64,000 nt of DNA from NCBI GenBank assembly GCA_954871525.1, contig CATOZS010000011.1, positions 434,001 to 498,000 on the forward strand. The letters are read 5' to 3'. Source of the DNA: Parietaria judaica. Taxonomy: Eukaryota > Streptophyta > Magnoliopsida > Rosales > Urticaceae. The translations under genes and the position numbers were made by a program. Positions 46,547 to 57,213 of this stretch are shown in pieces. The notes under the pieces are model-generated. The model was not told the DNA's origin, did not search any database, and was given only the letters and a program-made list of their open reading frames with translations. How positions within the stretch are numbered: the first letter of the stretch is position 1; each line of letters opens with the position of its first letter.

Positions 46547-47764
46547 TCACTCCTCTTCGATGATCGAGCAGGCTGACGACGCGATTTTCTCCGTAGAGCT
46601 CCTGCTGGGGCGGCCGAAGTTACATTCCAGGCAGAGGTCAGTGTACCACGTGGTACCGAGGATGTAGCACGACCTGCAAAAACCGCAAACACGCCCATTC
46701 CGCCATCGCCCAAAACACGGCGGGCGGACGAAGTCTCCTGCTTGAATCCTCGTTGGCTTCGCGTAGACCAGGACATTTCTGTCGCACCGTCTGCAGAATT
46801 CCATGTCGAGCAGACGACCGCGTGAGGCATGCGCCTGTTCCTCGGAATGGTCGGCTGGATTCCCTGCCGCGAGCAGAGGGGGAAGGTCCTCAAGTTTGAC
46901 CTTGGTTCCCTCCACGAATCTGGGAAGCAAACCGTTGACCCTCAGGAATTTTATCCCGTGCTCGATGGTGGACAAGTTGCTGACCACGTCATCCAAGGTG
47001 ATTTGGTGGCAGCGTGGCAGGCATAGCTTCACGAGCGTCGGGTTGCCCCGCATGATCGTCTCCACCGCGGTGTTGGTGATCCCGATGCACCCATCCAACG
47101 TCAAAGTCTCCATCTTCCCTTGAGATCTCCTTGCCAGCCTCAGGAGATTGTCGTCTTCCATCCGCTCGCTCAACGGGTTGTAGATGCTGATGTTGCGCCA
47201 CAGAAGGCTGTTTCCCCGAACTTCGTCGCGCAACGACGTGCATACCATCTCCACCGCGAGGAGTTCCTCGGGCGTAAGATATGGCAGAACTAGTTCCAAC
47301 GCGGGGTGTGGTTCACCCGGGATCCTTGACTGCTCTTGGTCCCGCTGGCCCTCCGCGATGTCCTCGTCCATTGGACATGGCTCGCTGCTTTCCGGCCATT
47401 TCTCGTGCTTCCAGAAGTCCGTCATCTCGTAATCATCTTCTCCTCGTGCCTCAGTTGCGCCCTCTTTGGGCCATCCCCAGTCTTCATCCACGATCATCTC
47501 TGACTCGTCTGTGTGACTCTGGCCAGCATCTCCTTCTCTGGGCGCCATCTTCTCCTCGTGTGCTTTCCCGGCCTGTATTTCAAAAACACTAGCAAGCACT
47601 GGTTTCGGAGTGAGAAAGGATCTTTTGTTTTCTGGGTTGAGAGAAACGATACTTATCTGGGAGTTAACCGAGTTGGTTTCTATTTCCGCAGACTTGTTGC
47701 TTTTGATCTTCTCCAAACTTCCCATTTTATAAACGTTGGCTGTTTCGCAAGCGACCCTTCGCAT
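46547..47764 (-). CDS. F-box/LRR protein resembling SKIP14, carried in sense in T2
   Basis: 405 codons without introns, about 300 bp downstream of the 5' LTR and in the place normally occupied by gag. Residues 153-194 form an F-box (HPALELVLPYLTPEELLAVE, then MVCTSLRDEV and LLW). Residues about 205-275 look like two or three leucine-rich repeats (MEDDNLLRLARRSQGKMETL, DGCIGITNTAVETI). Residues 324-381 are a Cys-rich tail (C324, C327, C350, C360, C363, C366, C378, C381). This order matches Arabidopsis F-box protein SKIP14 as I remember it. F-box proteins bind SKP1 in SCF ubiquitin ligases. The ATG at residue 73 (MAPREGD) may be the original start. Residues 1-72 could be element leader, and an AG acceptor-like site sits near residue 66. 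Capture from a host mRNA or gene is inferred. Expression is unknown. Confidence 0.7.
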   Translation of the reverse strand: MRRVACETANVYKMGSLEKIKSNKSAEIETNSVNSQISIVSLNPENKRSFLTPKPVLASVFEIQAGKAHEEKMAPREGDAGQSHTDESEMIVDEDWGWPKEGATEARGEDDYEMTDFWKHEKWPESSEPCPMDEDIAEGQRDQEQSRIPGEPHPALELVLPYLTPEELLAVEMVCTSLRDEVRGNSLLWRNISIYNPLSERMEDDNLLRLARRSQGKMETLTLDGCIGITNTAVETIMRGNPTLVKLCLPRCHQITLDDVVSNLSTIEHGIKFLRVNGLLPRFVEGTKVKLEDLPPLLAAGNPADHSEEQAHASRGRLLDMEFCRRCDRNVLVYAKPTRIQAGDFVRPPCFGRWRNGRVCGFCRSCYILGTTWYTDLCLECNFGRPSRSSTEKIASSACSIIEEE

Positions 47765-48045
47765 TCTCTCTTTCGCTGTCGCTTCACGACGTTTCGGAAG
47801 TTGCTCCCCTTCGTCGATACGCGTGCCCTCCTTTTTCTGACCAACCGTCTATCAATCGGCTTCTCTTAAATGCAAGGAGTCCGTACGTCTCCCCTTCTTA
47901 CGTCACTCATGTCCCTTGAGTTGCTTCTTTATACTCTGCTTGCTATTTTCGCGCGCTCAACCGTCGAGCGCGTCGCTGACGATGGCGTCGTTTGATAGCG
48001 TCATGTCCCTCCAAATTCCTGGCTGTGAGTTAGAAAGAAAACAAA
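47765..48045 (-). other. 5' leader of T2
   Basis: 281 bp between the primer site and the F-box ORF. No gag-like frame. A short frame beginning in the LTR ends here at 47957. Confidence 0.5.
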
Positions 48046-48066
48046 GCCCCTCGGTGGGCGCCAAAC
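48046..48066 (-). other. Primer binding site of T2
   Basis: The minus strand reads GTTTGGCGCCCACCGAGGGG right after the 5' LTR. TGGCGCC followed by a short GC-rich match is the primer-site form seen in plant Tat/Athila gypsy elements. Confidence 0.8.
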
Positions 48067-48827
48067 TGTAGAGGGGGTTTTTCACCACCCTTTTCCAGTC
48101 ACAAAGACAATCATCAAATAATAAATAAAATGACAACAAATGATGAGTATCTCTGTTTTATTATGATTTCCGAAATGAGCTCGGTTTTCTTCCGTTAAAT
48201 AGCTGGACAGATGAAGGACCATGAGCCTCAGATAATTCTATTACAAGATCTCTTTTTCTTGTTTTTGCTGAGTCTTTTTTCTCTCCCTTTTCTTCGAATC
48301 ACCAACTGACCAACCTCTACAAAATGAGGCTTATCTTGCCTTTTATAGAGTTACAATACTTTCCCCTTCTATCTTTCCCGCCCTTTTTCTCTTTAATCAT
48401 CATTTTTCTGACGTGATTTGAGGGCAGCGGGGTTTATCCTCACTTTATGTCACCTCCGAGCATGCTCCCGTAATGGGTAGGTGCGCCGCATTAAATGCGC
48501 GTCTCGTCAGCCGTCGCTGACGCTCTCATCGAGGGAGTAGGTCGGCTTCATTAAATGCACGTCTCTTCGGCTGTCACCGGGCTCTGCATAATCATCATGA
48601 CGAAGTTCCTCGTCGAGTCGTGATGGGACGCTTCATCGCGACCCGCCTGCTCGCGTGGCTGCGTCCCCTCGCTGATGAACCTCCCCGGGGTATTCCTCCT
48701 CGGGGGTGTCCTTCCTCGGGGATAACTCCCTCTTCGCTGGTGAACTTCCTCGCCTCCCTCATGTCGTTTATGGACAAAACGACACGAGTTGTGTTGAGGG
48801 TGGATTTGACCAAATCCGACCTTAACA
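48067..48827 (-). repeat. 5' LTR of T2
   Basis: 761 bp, nearly identical to 39535-40295. The TATA box is at 48341-48347 (minus strand) and would drive the F-box ORF. Confidence 0.92.
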
Positions 48828-48832
48828 GTTGC

Positions 48833-48896
48833 CAGAGAAAATATTCAGGAGGCATCTGGAAAGTATGGGTCTGAAAGACATGGGTCATCTTCTTTA
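48833..48896 (+). pseudogene. Last codons of copia-3 RNase H, after T2
   Basis: Continues the interrupted RNase H (PEKIFRRHL, MGLKDMGHLL in the family) to TAA at 48894-48896. The polypurine tract AGTGGGAGAT is at 48903-48912. Confidence 0.8.
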
Positions 48897-48912
48897 AGTA
48901 CAAGTGGGAGAT

Positions 48913-51645
48913 TGTTGGACATATGTGTCCTTAAACAAGATATTTTATCCATTTGTAAAAGATTATGACAAGTCGTTGAATAAAGATGATGCTTATTATG
49001 ATAATCTTATTATAGTTTCTGGTAGAGTAAAATAGAATGTTTGATTCCTTAGTTCATGAAGGATGCAATTATGTTATTATTATCACAACAGAGTCAATGT
49101 GAGGAAGAATTAATAATCATAATAAATGAACTTAAAATGTCCGTGACCTGATCAACTGGGTGGGAGCCCATTAATCGTATAAGGTCATTAATGTGACTAA
49201 GTGATAATCCTATTCTAGATTTTGTGTGTGTCACACTCACTAGAAGTGCATTAAGTATGAAGTGTCTTCATACTGGACCGGACCTGACTTAAACTCCGTA
49301 AGTTATCATATAAGACCGTCACTGATAACTTGGAGTTGAGTCACTAGTAGATGATCAAATGGATATTCGATCTAAGTCCGGAGTGATCTTGAGTCCAAGC
49401 TGCTGGCTTGATTGTTCTTTGATTTAACCGTTAAAGAACACGAAATATTACCGCTGTTCCCAACACTATTATTTTGGGAACATGATAGTCAGCAGTAAGG
49501 GTAGCTTGGTCATAGACATGGGCATCACACAGCTCTCTTCAGAGTGATGATGATTCCCTTGATTGTCGGTGGTGAGAAGTGAGAGGTACCCGTGCGCAAC
49601 TTATGAATCGAAACCATAAGTGGGTTGCTCATAATATTACTGACTGAGTCAAGGATGAAAATGCAATGAGGGGCATAACGGTAGAAACCGCCTGCTCGTG
49701 TGTGGATCATCAAGTGAAAGATCAATAACCCGAATTTGATTGTATCAATGGACACCCTGCTGATATAAAGGGAATAATATATACCGTATCATTAAAGAGT
49801 GCAGCCTCGGGTCTATAGTGGAATCACTTCGAGGTTTGACGAACAACTAGCAGTTCGTTGGAGCTTAAGTGATACGGGTCCATGGTCCCCAGGATAGCTC
49901 CGTAACGGATGATACGTACGTGATTAAAATACATTCTGGATAATGTTTAATCATTTGGCTTGACTTATAAAACTGAAAGGTCTGTGGCAGACGTCAGATA
50001 GTTTTATCGTCAGCGTGGCAAAAGTACCATATTTTGGTACATGAAATTAACTGATAAAAGAAAGTTAGAATTTAGATTTTCTATCAGCACCATGTTGTTG
50101 GAAATTAAATTCTAAGCAACTTTGCTTTTTGAACCGAGTCATTTCGACTTACGGTTAGTGATTTATGGATTTTCTAAGTTTATGATCGGTTCGATAAACT
50201 TTGAAATTAAATCACATGTCACGAATTTAAATGATGGTGTGGCACCATGACATTTTAATGTGTGATATTGAGATCAGGAAATATTAATATAATTTAATTA
50301 TTTGGATTTAATTATTAATATGTTATTAATAATTAATTAATAATTAATAGATTTATATTAATTATATTTTTATATATATATTTATATGTGTAAATTCGAA
50401 TTAGGGTTTCATAGTATGAAACCCTAGCCAATTCGAATAACATGATTTCGTCTTTTCATATTTGCGGCATAAGTACCAAATGTTTTGGTATCTTGGCAAA
50501 TCCCTAAAATCAATTTAATCAATTGGATCGGTTATGATTTAATATCAACCGTTGGATTAGGATATTGATAAGTTCGAATTTAATAACTTGGTGACCAAGT
50601 TTCATTTTTCGAATTTGGTTAATTAATTATATCCGTTGGATCGGTCTAAGATTTAATCTTTACCGTCGGATTGAAAATTAATTAATTATATATATTTATA
50701 TAATTTTCGAATTATAATTTAAGGATAAAATCGAAATTGTTTTCTTTAAATCTTTTTATATTTGATTTTATCCTAAATTAATTTGGTCCATTAGATCGGT
50801 TTAAAGATTTATCTCAACCGTTGGATCTAGATGATAATAAATTCGAATTTTATTATAAATATATAGGATAATTCGAATTTTATAAAGATAAGATTGGATT
50901 TTTGATTTTATCCTAATCTTTCTTATTTAATTAAATCCCTAATTAATTATGTCCATTGGATTTAGATGAGATTAAATCTGGACCATTGGATTAAGATAAT
51001 TAATTATATTTAATATATAGAATTCGAATTTTAGGGAGGGAATTTCTCCAATTCGGTTAAGGTTTGAGCCTATAAATAGGAGGCTCATTCTACACATTTT
51101 TCACACCTTTCCCCAGAGAAAAATTCGAACTCTCCCTCTTCCTCAGCGTCTGCGAATTTTCTCTCTGATATCTCTTTTCTGGTTCGGCTTAGGAGACTAT
51201 TTCTCCGGAAGCTTAAAAAGAACCATCAGTTAAAATTTTGCGACGGAGTCCTGCCGGCGAAGCCCACGCTTCCGTACGAGGATTCCAGGAGAATATCCCG
51301 GAAGATCACGGGAGTTTCCCTCAGCACCGGCGGAGCCCTGCCCGATTCAGAACGCGCAGCCGGAAGTCATCAATATAGGTACGGCCTTATGCATTGGGTT
51401 AATAAATGCAACCATTTACTGCTTTCTATTTATTTCCTATTATGACTAGATTATTAATAATGATATATGAATATTAAATTACATAATATTTATCAGATCT
51501 TGTGAAATGGTTATTATCCGATATCCGGACCATTGGACGGATAACAAGTTATTCCGCTTTAAAATTAATTTTTAAATGTTACCCGGACGGTTCGGAGGCT
51601 CAATTCGTGATAATATTCAAGGAATCCGAGACGAGATTCCCAACA
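48913..51645 (+). repeat. 3' LTR of copia-3
   Basis: 2,733 bp, TGTTGGACATATG to TCCCAACA. An intact TATA box, TATAAATA, is at 51071-51078. It is full length, unlike its 5' partner. Confidence 0.92.
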
Positions 51646-51650
51646 GCTTT

Positions 51651-52253
51651 CGCACCGCCGCCCTCGCCGGTGTCGCCACCGGCGACACCGGCTCCGGCTC
51701 CGGCTCCGGCTTCGGCTCCGGCTCTGGGTCGGGGTCGGGTGTGTGGGCGTAGAGGCGCTAGTGGCGTCTTGTAGGCGCACTTGAGGCACTTAAGCACGTG
51801 GCATCGGGCGAGCGGCATAGGCTCGGGTCTCGGGCTTTCTCGCGGCGATTCTCGCCTTGCCACGTGTCGGTCGGCAGTTACTAGCCGTTGGGGGCGGTTA
51901 CTAGCCGTTTTTTGGTTTTCCGTTTCAGACCAATAACTGCTACTTGTGAAGGGTCGCTACCTTCACAAAGTAACTGTTTTTGGGTCTTTAAATTTCGTTT
52001 TGCATGCAGAAACGAATAACAGTTCTGAATCATTTCTCATACACACAAAAAACTCTCTCCAGAAACGTGTTCTTGCTTACTGTTCGAAGATCACTTTGTC
52101 TTGTGTTTTTTCGATCATTAAGGCTTGTCTTATCTTGGGTATTCTTACAAGCAGACTCGAAGACGATTCCGAGTGCTCGAAATACTATTAGGAAAGCGCA
52201 TCACATGCGTGATTCAAGTCCCGATGTATTCAACATCGACGAGGTTTCCAACA
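51651..52253 (+). repeat. 3' LTR of copia B, right piece
   Basis: Continues from 33498 after the copia-3 insertion and ends TTTCCAACA before GTAGG. It contains an expanded GGCTCC microsatellite (about 51688-51725) absent from the 5' LTR. Confidence 0.9.
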
Positions 52254-52258
52254 GTAGG

Positions 52259-53260
52259 GCCGGTCCAATTCACAAATATTTTCGGTTATCGCCAAGCCTC
52301 AACGATAAAAAAAAAAATTGTATCCGAATTTTTAAAAAGATTTTTTTTTATATTATCTTAATAAAAAAAAGTTCAAAAGAATTGGTTGGGCTTGGAGAAA
52401 TCAATCCTCAAGATGCTTAATATTCTCTTGGCTTCCCATCCGGAAATATTTCCGGTTTCATGAAAAAAATTGCAGTGATAGTGGAAATTACGAAGATAAA
52501 AAAAAATTAGCCATGAAAACTTAATGGTCGAATCTCGAAAAATAAGTCAATGCGTATATTGGATGACATAAATCTAATCTCTTAAGCATGAAAGAAATAA
52601 GGAGATTCTTACTTATTTTGATTACACGCTCGCCGAAGGTGTTGATAATGAAAGATGTCTGGTAAACCGGTACCCGAAACTGAATTACAAGTTTTTGAAT
52701 ATTGAAAACCAGATTATTTTTTTAACATTAAACTTGGAAATCCATAACCGGATTACGGCTTTTTGTATATTGAAAACTGATTTATTTAAAAACAAAAAAC
52801 TCGGAAATTTGTTTTTTTTATTATTTATTAAAAAACCAAATTCTAAACCCGATCTTAGACGAGTACCATGAAGCAGAAGATGAGATAACCACAATTGAAA
52901 TTAAAAACATATATAATTGAAATTTTCAATCAATGCAAAAACTACATGAACATATAACTGAAATTAATTATTAAACTAGTTATAGTTTAACCTTTGTAGA
53001 TTACTATTATTGGGACCAAATAATTTTATTATATGATCGAGGTTATTATTTATCAACACAAAATTTGGTAATGTTAGTTAGAGTCGGAACTTGACAAAAA
53101 TATTATTTTTCAAAATTACTAATATACCGTAACGATTTTTTTTTTTATGTATATTTAACATAGAACATCGTCAATAAATATATCTTACCATGATTGACCG
53201 ATTAGTTGAGACGTCTTTGGCGGAATCTTCAAACAAATTGATTTCAAGAATTCCAGCATC
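52259..53260. other. AT-rich DNA, no supported gene
   Basis: Rejoins the DNA interrupted at 27900. Poly-A/T stretches only. No gene or element end is supported. Confidence 0.5.
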
Positions 53261-53403
53261 GCCGGTGGCCTTGTGGTATGTCGAGATCATAACGCCTTGT
53301 CGCCTGTGGCATTGTGGTATGTCGAGATCATAACGCCTTCTCGCCAGTGGCCTTGAGGTATGTCTAGATCATAACGCCTTGGCGCCGATGGCCTTGACGG
53401 ATG
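53261..53403. repeat. 41-bp tandem repeat, about 3.5 units
   Basis: Units start at 53261, 53302, 53343 and 53384 with GCCGGTGGCCTTGTGGTATG and then TCGAGATCATAACGCCTT, with a few substitutions. The stretch 53404-53800 that follows holds nothing recognised. Confidence 0.9.
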
Positions 53404-53800
53404 TCATCGCTTAACTGGCCGCAACGACCAGCTCTCAGGGATGTCCCTTCGTCATTTTGGCTTCGTCTTCGGGCCCGATCCTTCGGGTCTTCGCCAGATG
53501 GGCTTGAGATTGGACTAATGAGCCTTGACTTTATTTGCGGGCCTTGACTTTCGCCAATAAAGCCCAAATTTTACATATCTCTAAAATTGCATATGTAATT
53601 AAGAAGATTATCTTAATGTTACTTTAAACTTTTTTACCGTAGAATTATTTTCTTATATTTTGAAAATTTTACTGGGATAAAATAGAATTTAAAATATGTT
53701 GCATATTATATGTTCTTAAACCCTAATCTGTGCTCTAAAATCCTCCTAGTCTCCTGAAACCCCGGATTTGTCTTCTTAACCATCTCCTGTCTCCAAAACC

Positions 53801-54237
53801 TTCCTAATTGTGTTCGTATGATCCGAAGCGCCATTAATTCTTCCATCGAGCAGAGCAGATTCTGAAGACAAAGCGAGGATCTTGAAGAAGCGAATCTCGC
53901 CGTTCACTTGAGATTTTCTGGTTTGTCTCAAGAAACCTTCCTAATTGTGTTCGTATGATCGTAAGCGGCGATTGATTCTTCCCTTAATCGTAGCGGCGAG
54001 CAGATCAGATTCTCAGGTCAAAGCTAGGATCTTGAAGAAGCGAATCTCGCCGTTCACTTGAGAGGGTTTGTCTCCTTAACCCTGTCTCCAGAAACCTTCG
54101 TAATTGTGTTCGTATGATCCTAAGCGGCGATTGATTTCTTCCCTTAATCGTAGCGGCGAGCAGATCAGATTCTCAGGACAAAGCTAGGATCTTGAAGAAG
54201 CGAATCTCGCCGTTCACTTGAGATTTTCAGGTTTGTC
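53801..54237 (+). repeat. Triplicated upstream/5' leader block of the nuclease-like gene
   Basis: Three units, 53801-53937, 53938-54096 and 54097-54237, each with TAATTGTGTTCGTATGATC, GGATCTTGAAGAAGCGAATC and TCGCCGTTCACTTGAGA. Each ends in a potential GT donor after TTTTC(A/T)G. They look like repeated first-exon or 5' leader sequence. 54238-54536 follows as probable leader intron, with an acceptor TTTTCTTTTCAG at 54501-54512. Confidence 0.8.
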
Positions 54238-54536
54238 TTCAGATAATCCAGAATACTACGTTCTTGATCAACTGTTTTAATTTATCTTCTTTCAGTTTTC
54301 AATTATTCAATAACTATATGTATCTCATTTCATGCCTTGGTACTTCTTTCAATGTTCAGATTTTTATTCGACCATGGACGTGTGCAGATATTGTCTATTT
54401 AAGGTTTTACTTCGGCCCGTTTATTAAATTTGCCCGTAGATTTCAGCGTTGCGCTGCTCATTTTGCTGGTTTATATGTTGAATTAGTTTATTTGTTTTCT
54501 TTTTCTTTTCAGCATAGCCCAGAACGAATTGGTGTG

Positions 54537-55671
54537 ATGGATGGGGGCCCATTTGAACTCAGATCCCTACCAGTAAGGAATTTTAAATTAGTTAGACGGG
54601 CGGTCTGATGGAATTGTATTTCATTAATCAAATGTTGATGATCCATCACGGTCATCCTTAAATGATTCCTTTTAATTTGATGATTTACGTTTGTAGGTGG
54701 ATCGAGCTCCCCCGGACGGAAACGGCATCAAAGTAGAAGTTCTTGCTACAGATATCGCTCCGCTAGACCTAGTTCACGACATGACGGAGTTGCTAAACGG
54801 ACATCCTAGTAATGATCGACGACTCACAATGGAGACTGCTATAAAGAAGGCAGACTACAGGTAAGTATAAATTTTACACTTCAGTTACATGAATCGGTGA
54901 GGGCAGTTTGATTTGATGACTGGCTTTTTTTGTGTAGGATCACACAATTTGAAGAACGGTATGTCTTAGTTAGACCATATGATCTACGTTTGAGGTAATC
55001 TTTTCGTAGAAATTTTATGATTTACTCTTAATGTATGAAATATTAGAGGGCAGTTTAATTAGTTTTATAATTGTTAACATAAAATTATTTTCTTTCTTCA
55101 TGAAGAGGTATCGATGCCCCTGAAGGGAAACAGCGATATGGCAAGGAAGCTAAGGCCGAGCTAGAGAAATTAATCATGGGAAGGCAGCTTCGAATTGTCG
55201 TTCATTGTCGTGATAAATTTGGGCGTCTTATCGCTGACGTTCACACAAGGGATGCATTCGTCCAAGTTTAGCTGCTGAAGAGAGGTGCGGCATGGAGGTT
55301 CAAGCGGTTTGACCCTGATCTGGAATTTAAAACTGTAAGTCCTCTATGATTTTTTTTATTGATTAGTATTGATTTTTAATAATTTTTTTTTTACAAATTA
55401 GTATGAGGACGGCGCTCGAATGAGTCGAGTCGGCTTATGGTCTGGTTATCTGCCCATACCGCCATGGGATTGGAGGGAAGATGAGTCTAACAGGATATTG
55501 GACAAAGAAAGAGACGCCATGGACAAAAGACGGTAATTTTTGGCTGGAATCATTTTTAAATTATAGATCAATTTAGTAATTCATTTTATGTGTCTGTTTA
55601 ACAGTGAAAAGAGAGAAAGAAGGAATTTCGACGATGAAAGGAGCATTAAGAAGAGAAGAAGACTATACTGA
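54537..55671 (+). pseudogene. Staphylococcal-nuclease-like gene (CAN family) with a premature stop
   Basis: Six coding exons fit GT...AG and stay in frame: 54537-54572, 54697-54860, 54938-54994, 55106-55334, 55402-55532 and 55605-55671 (228 codons with TGA). The protein has LRLRGIDAPEGKQRYGKEAK, VVHCRDKFGRLIADVHT, LLKRGAAWRF and PPWDWRED, matching plant Ca-dependent SNase-like nucleases CAN1/CAN2. Arg and Glu of the active site (R-L-R-G-I-D-A-P-E) and the later Arg in KFGR are kept. The metal-binding DGD appears as DGN. Codon 141 is TAG (55269-55271) where the family reads on, probably a Gln codon changed by one base. The N-terminal membrane-anchoring part of CAN proteins is absent, and the C-terminus is Arg/Lys-rich. 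It is probably a recent pseudogene. A sequencing error at the TAG would make it a short but complete gene. Confidence 0.75.
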
Positions 55672-55705
55672 ACATCGTGCAAAATCCGGTAATTAGTCTT
55701 AATTG
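55581..55705 (+). repeat. Last-exon block of the nuclease-like gene, copy 1
   Basis: Acceptor, last exon and downstream ATCGTGCAAAATCCGGTAAT. It is repeated in decayed form at 55761-55873. Confidence 0.65.
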
Positions 55706-55760
55706 TTTTTTTCTGTTTTTTAATCCGGTTTGTGTTTTAATTAAGAGATTCAACTGAGTA

Positions 55761-55873
55761 TCATTTTATGTTTGCTTTTAACAGTAAATAGAGGAAAAGT
55801 GTACTTAGCAACGGAGAGCATTAAGAAGATCTACGTGAACACCGTGCAAAATCCAGTAGTTAGTCGTAATTGG
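55761..55873 (+). pseudogene. Decayed duplicate of the nuclease-like gene's last exon
   Basis: Starts TCATTTTATG with an AACAG acceptor at 55784. It keeps GAGCATTAAGAAGA and ACCGTGCAAAATCCAGTAGT but has immediate stops. It is non-coding. Confidence 0.6.
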
Positions 55874-57213
55874 TTGTACATTTGATCTGTTTTGTACTTA
55901 GCAATAACTGCAATTTTAATGCAATTTTACCACTTACATGTTTTGTCCAAAATAAACTTCTGAATTTCCATATTTGTCTGGTCCATTTACATAATTTATA
56001 TTATAGTTTAATAATAATAAAAAAGACATAATAATGCAAAAAACGACACCACAAATTGCAAGATACATGTGTAGGTTTTTTGGCCTCTCCTATTTGAGCT
56101 GTTTCTATAGAATTCAATGACGACAAATTTCTTTTTCTATTGAATTGAAACCGAGTTACACGCCTTACCGTAGAAAGGTCTCTACGGAGATGCTTGCGGG
56201 AACGGAATACTAAACGAATGGCCAAAAAATTACAGATATAACTTCAATAGCAGAATCTGATGGCGAAAGGTTAAGTTTTACCAGAGTTGATGACTGATAT
56301 AAATGCGTACTCCCTCACGGGTGTATTGCCCGCCCCAGTTCCAACTCCCGGAAGGACGCGGCCAAAAAATGCAAAAGCCCAATACATGATCCCGGTTTCA
56401 CCCCTCCCAATAGGTGGTCCCTACCTTGGAGAAAGAGTGCAGAGCCGAGAAGACGCCCGTGTAGGGATCTATCGCTTCAAAGAAACCAACTCCTTCATCG
56501 GTCCCGTTTGTGTCCATAACCGCTCTCCTCGTTCCTACTAAACAACTATAAAACTTACACTCGGGCTATATCATAAAGATGAAAAAACGAAACTGTGTTT
56601 CTTATGCCAAGGCTAAGCATAAAATGTTATAAAAAATACCACAACGAACATGAATTTTATATATTATTTAATCTTTAATTAGTAGGTTTTATATAAATAA
56701 ACCAAATCTAAAGGCTCAACCTTTAAAATTATAGTTTCAATTAATAAGTTTGTACCTTGTACATGAATACAACGTTATGCCCCAGCTTAGTAAATAAACC
56801 TAACTTCTCTGTACAATTTCCATCGATACAAACAAATATTTTTAGAGCTTGAAAAGCTTTTTCCTTAAAAACCTTCATAAACCTTTCAAATGACCGAGCA
56901 AACAAATGTATTTAATCCTGTAATGATTAGTAGTTCCTTAGCTTCAGACGACGACAAACAATCCTATGTAATTTTAAAATGACTACAAATTTTTTAAATA
57001 GATGAAGTCATGAAACCGGTATTCCTTATTTCCTCATCATCTTGGCGGTGAAAATCTAATTGCTCAGAAGAATCTTCTTGGCGGTGAAAATATTTTACAC
57101 TTGGTTAAGAAATTTGCATTGATATCATGCACATAATTAAAATGTTAAGCAAGTGGATCCTTATGTGCCGTGTTTTCATAGGTGATAAATTGATATGCAT
57201 CACAATGTGGACC
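55874..57213. other. Mostly AT-rich; an unassigned GC-richer patch at 56290-56541
   Basis: The patch reads open on the + strand at 56287-56541, and on the minus strand contains VMDTNGTDEGVGFFEAIDPY. Neighbouring minus-strand sequence at 56000-56225 is also open. Base composition differs from its surroundings, and organelle-derived DNA is one possibility, but I recognise no gene. 56550-57213 shows nothing. Confidence 0.35.

Larger units (their letters stand above)
39530..48832 (-). mobile_element. T2: Tat-like non-autonomous LTR element with extra genes
   Basis: LTRs 39535-40295 and 48067-48827, both 761 bp. Target duplication GTTGC lies at 39530-39534 and 48828-48832, and removing the element restores the RNase H sequence seen at 9000-9030. 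The minus-strand direction is set by the primer site beside 48067 and the polypurine tract beside 40295. The 7.77-kb interior has no gag, protease, RT or integrase. It has an F-box ORF in sense, an intron-containing antisense gene, and two tandem repeat arrays. Extra sense or antisense ORFs and internal tandem repeats are known features of the Tat lineage. The absence of pol makes it non-autonomous. Confidence 0.9.
33494..51650 (+). mobile_element. Copia-3: Ty1/copia element of the array family, nested in copia B
   Basis: The 5' LTR is 33499-34881, the internal region 34882-48912 (with T2 inserted), and the 3' LTR 48913-51645. Target duplication GCTTT lies at 33494-33498 and 51646-51650. Its LTRs, primer site, GC-rich leader and RT/RNase H match the array at 3630-19522. 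Its gag-protease-integrase segment is replaced by a spliced, non-retroviral reading frame (36761-37545). Confidence 0.9.
27896..52258 (+). mobile_element. Ty1/copia element B with nested insertions
   Basis: The 5' LTR is 27901-28760, internal 28761-33249, and the 3' LTR is split into 33250-33498 and 51651-52253 by copia-3. Target duplications GTAGG lie at 27896-27900 and 52254-52258. Coding order gag, protease, integrase, RT, RNase H defines Ty1/copia. The primer site just inside the 5' LTR (about 28765-28778) is only a loose match to TGGTATCAGAGC. Confidence 0.9.

Noticed and set aside
54264..54608. 114-codon ORF upstream of and overlapping the nuclease-like gene's first exon
   Set aside because: It reads through a probable leader intron with a clear acceptor at 54512. 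The ATG at 54537 continues into the SNase-like exons.
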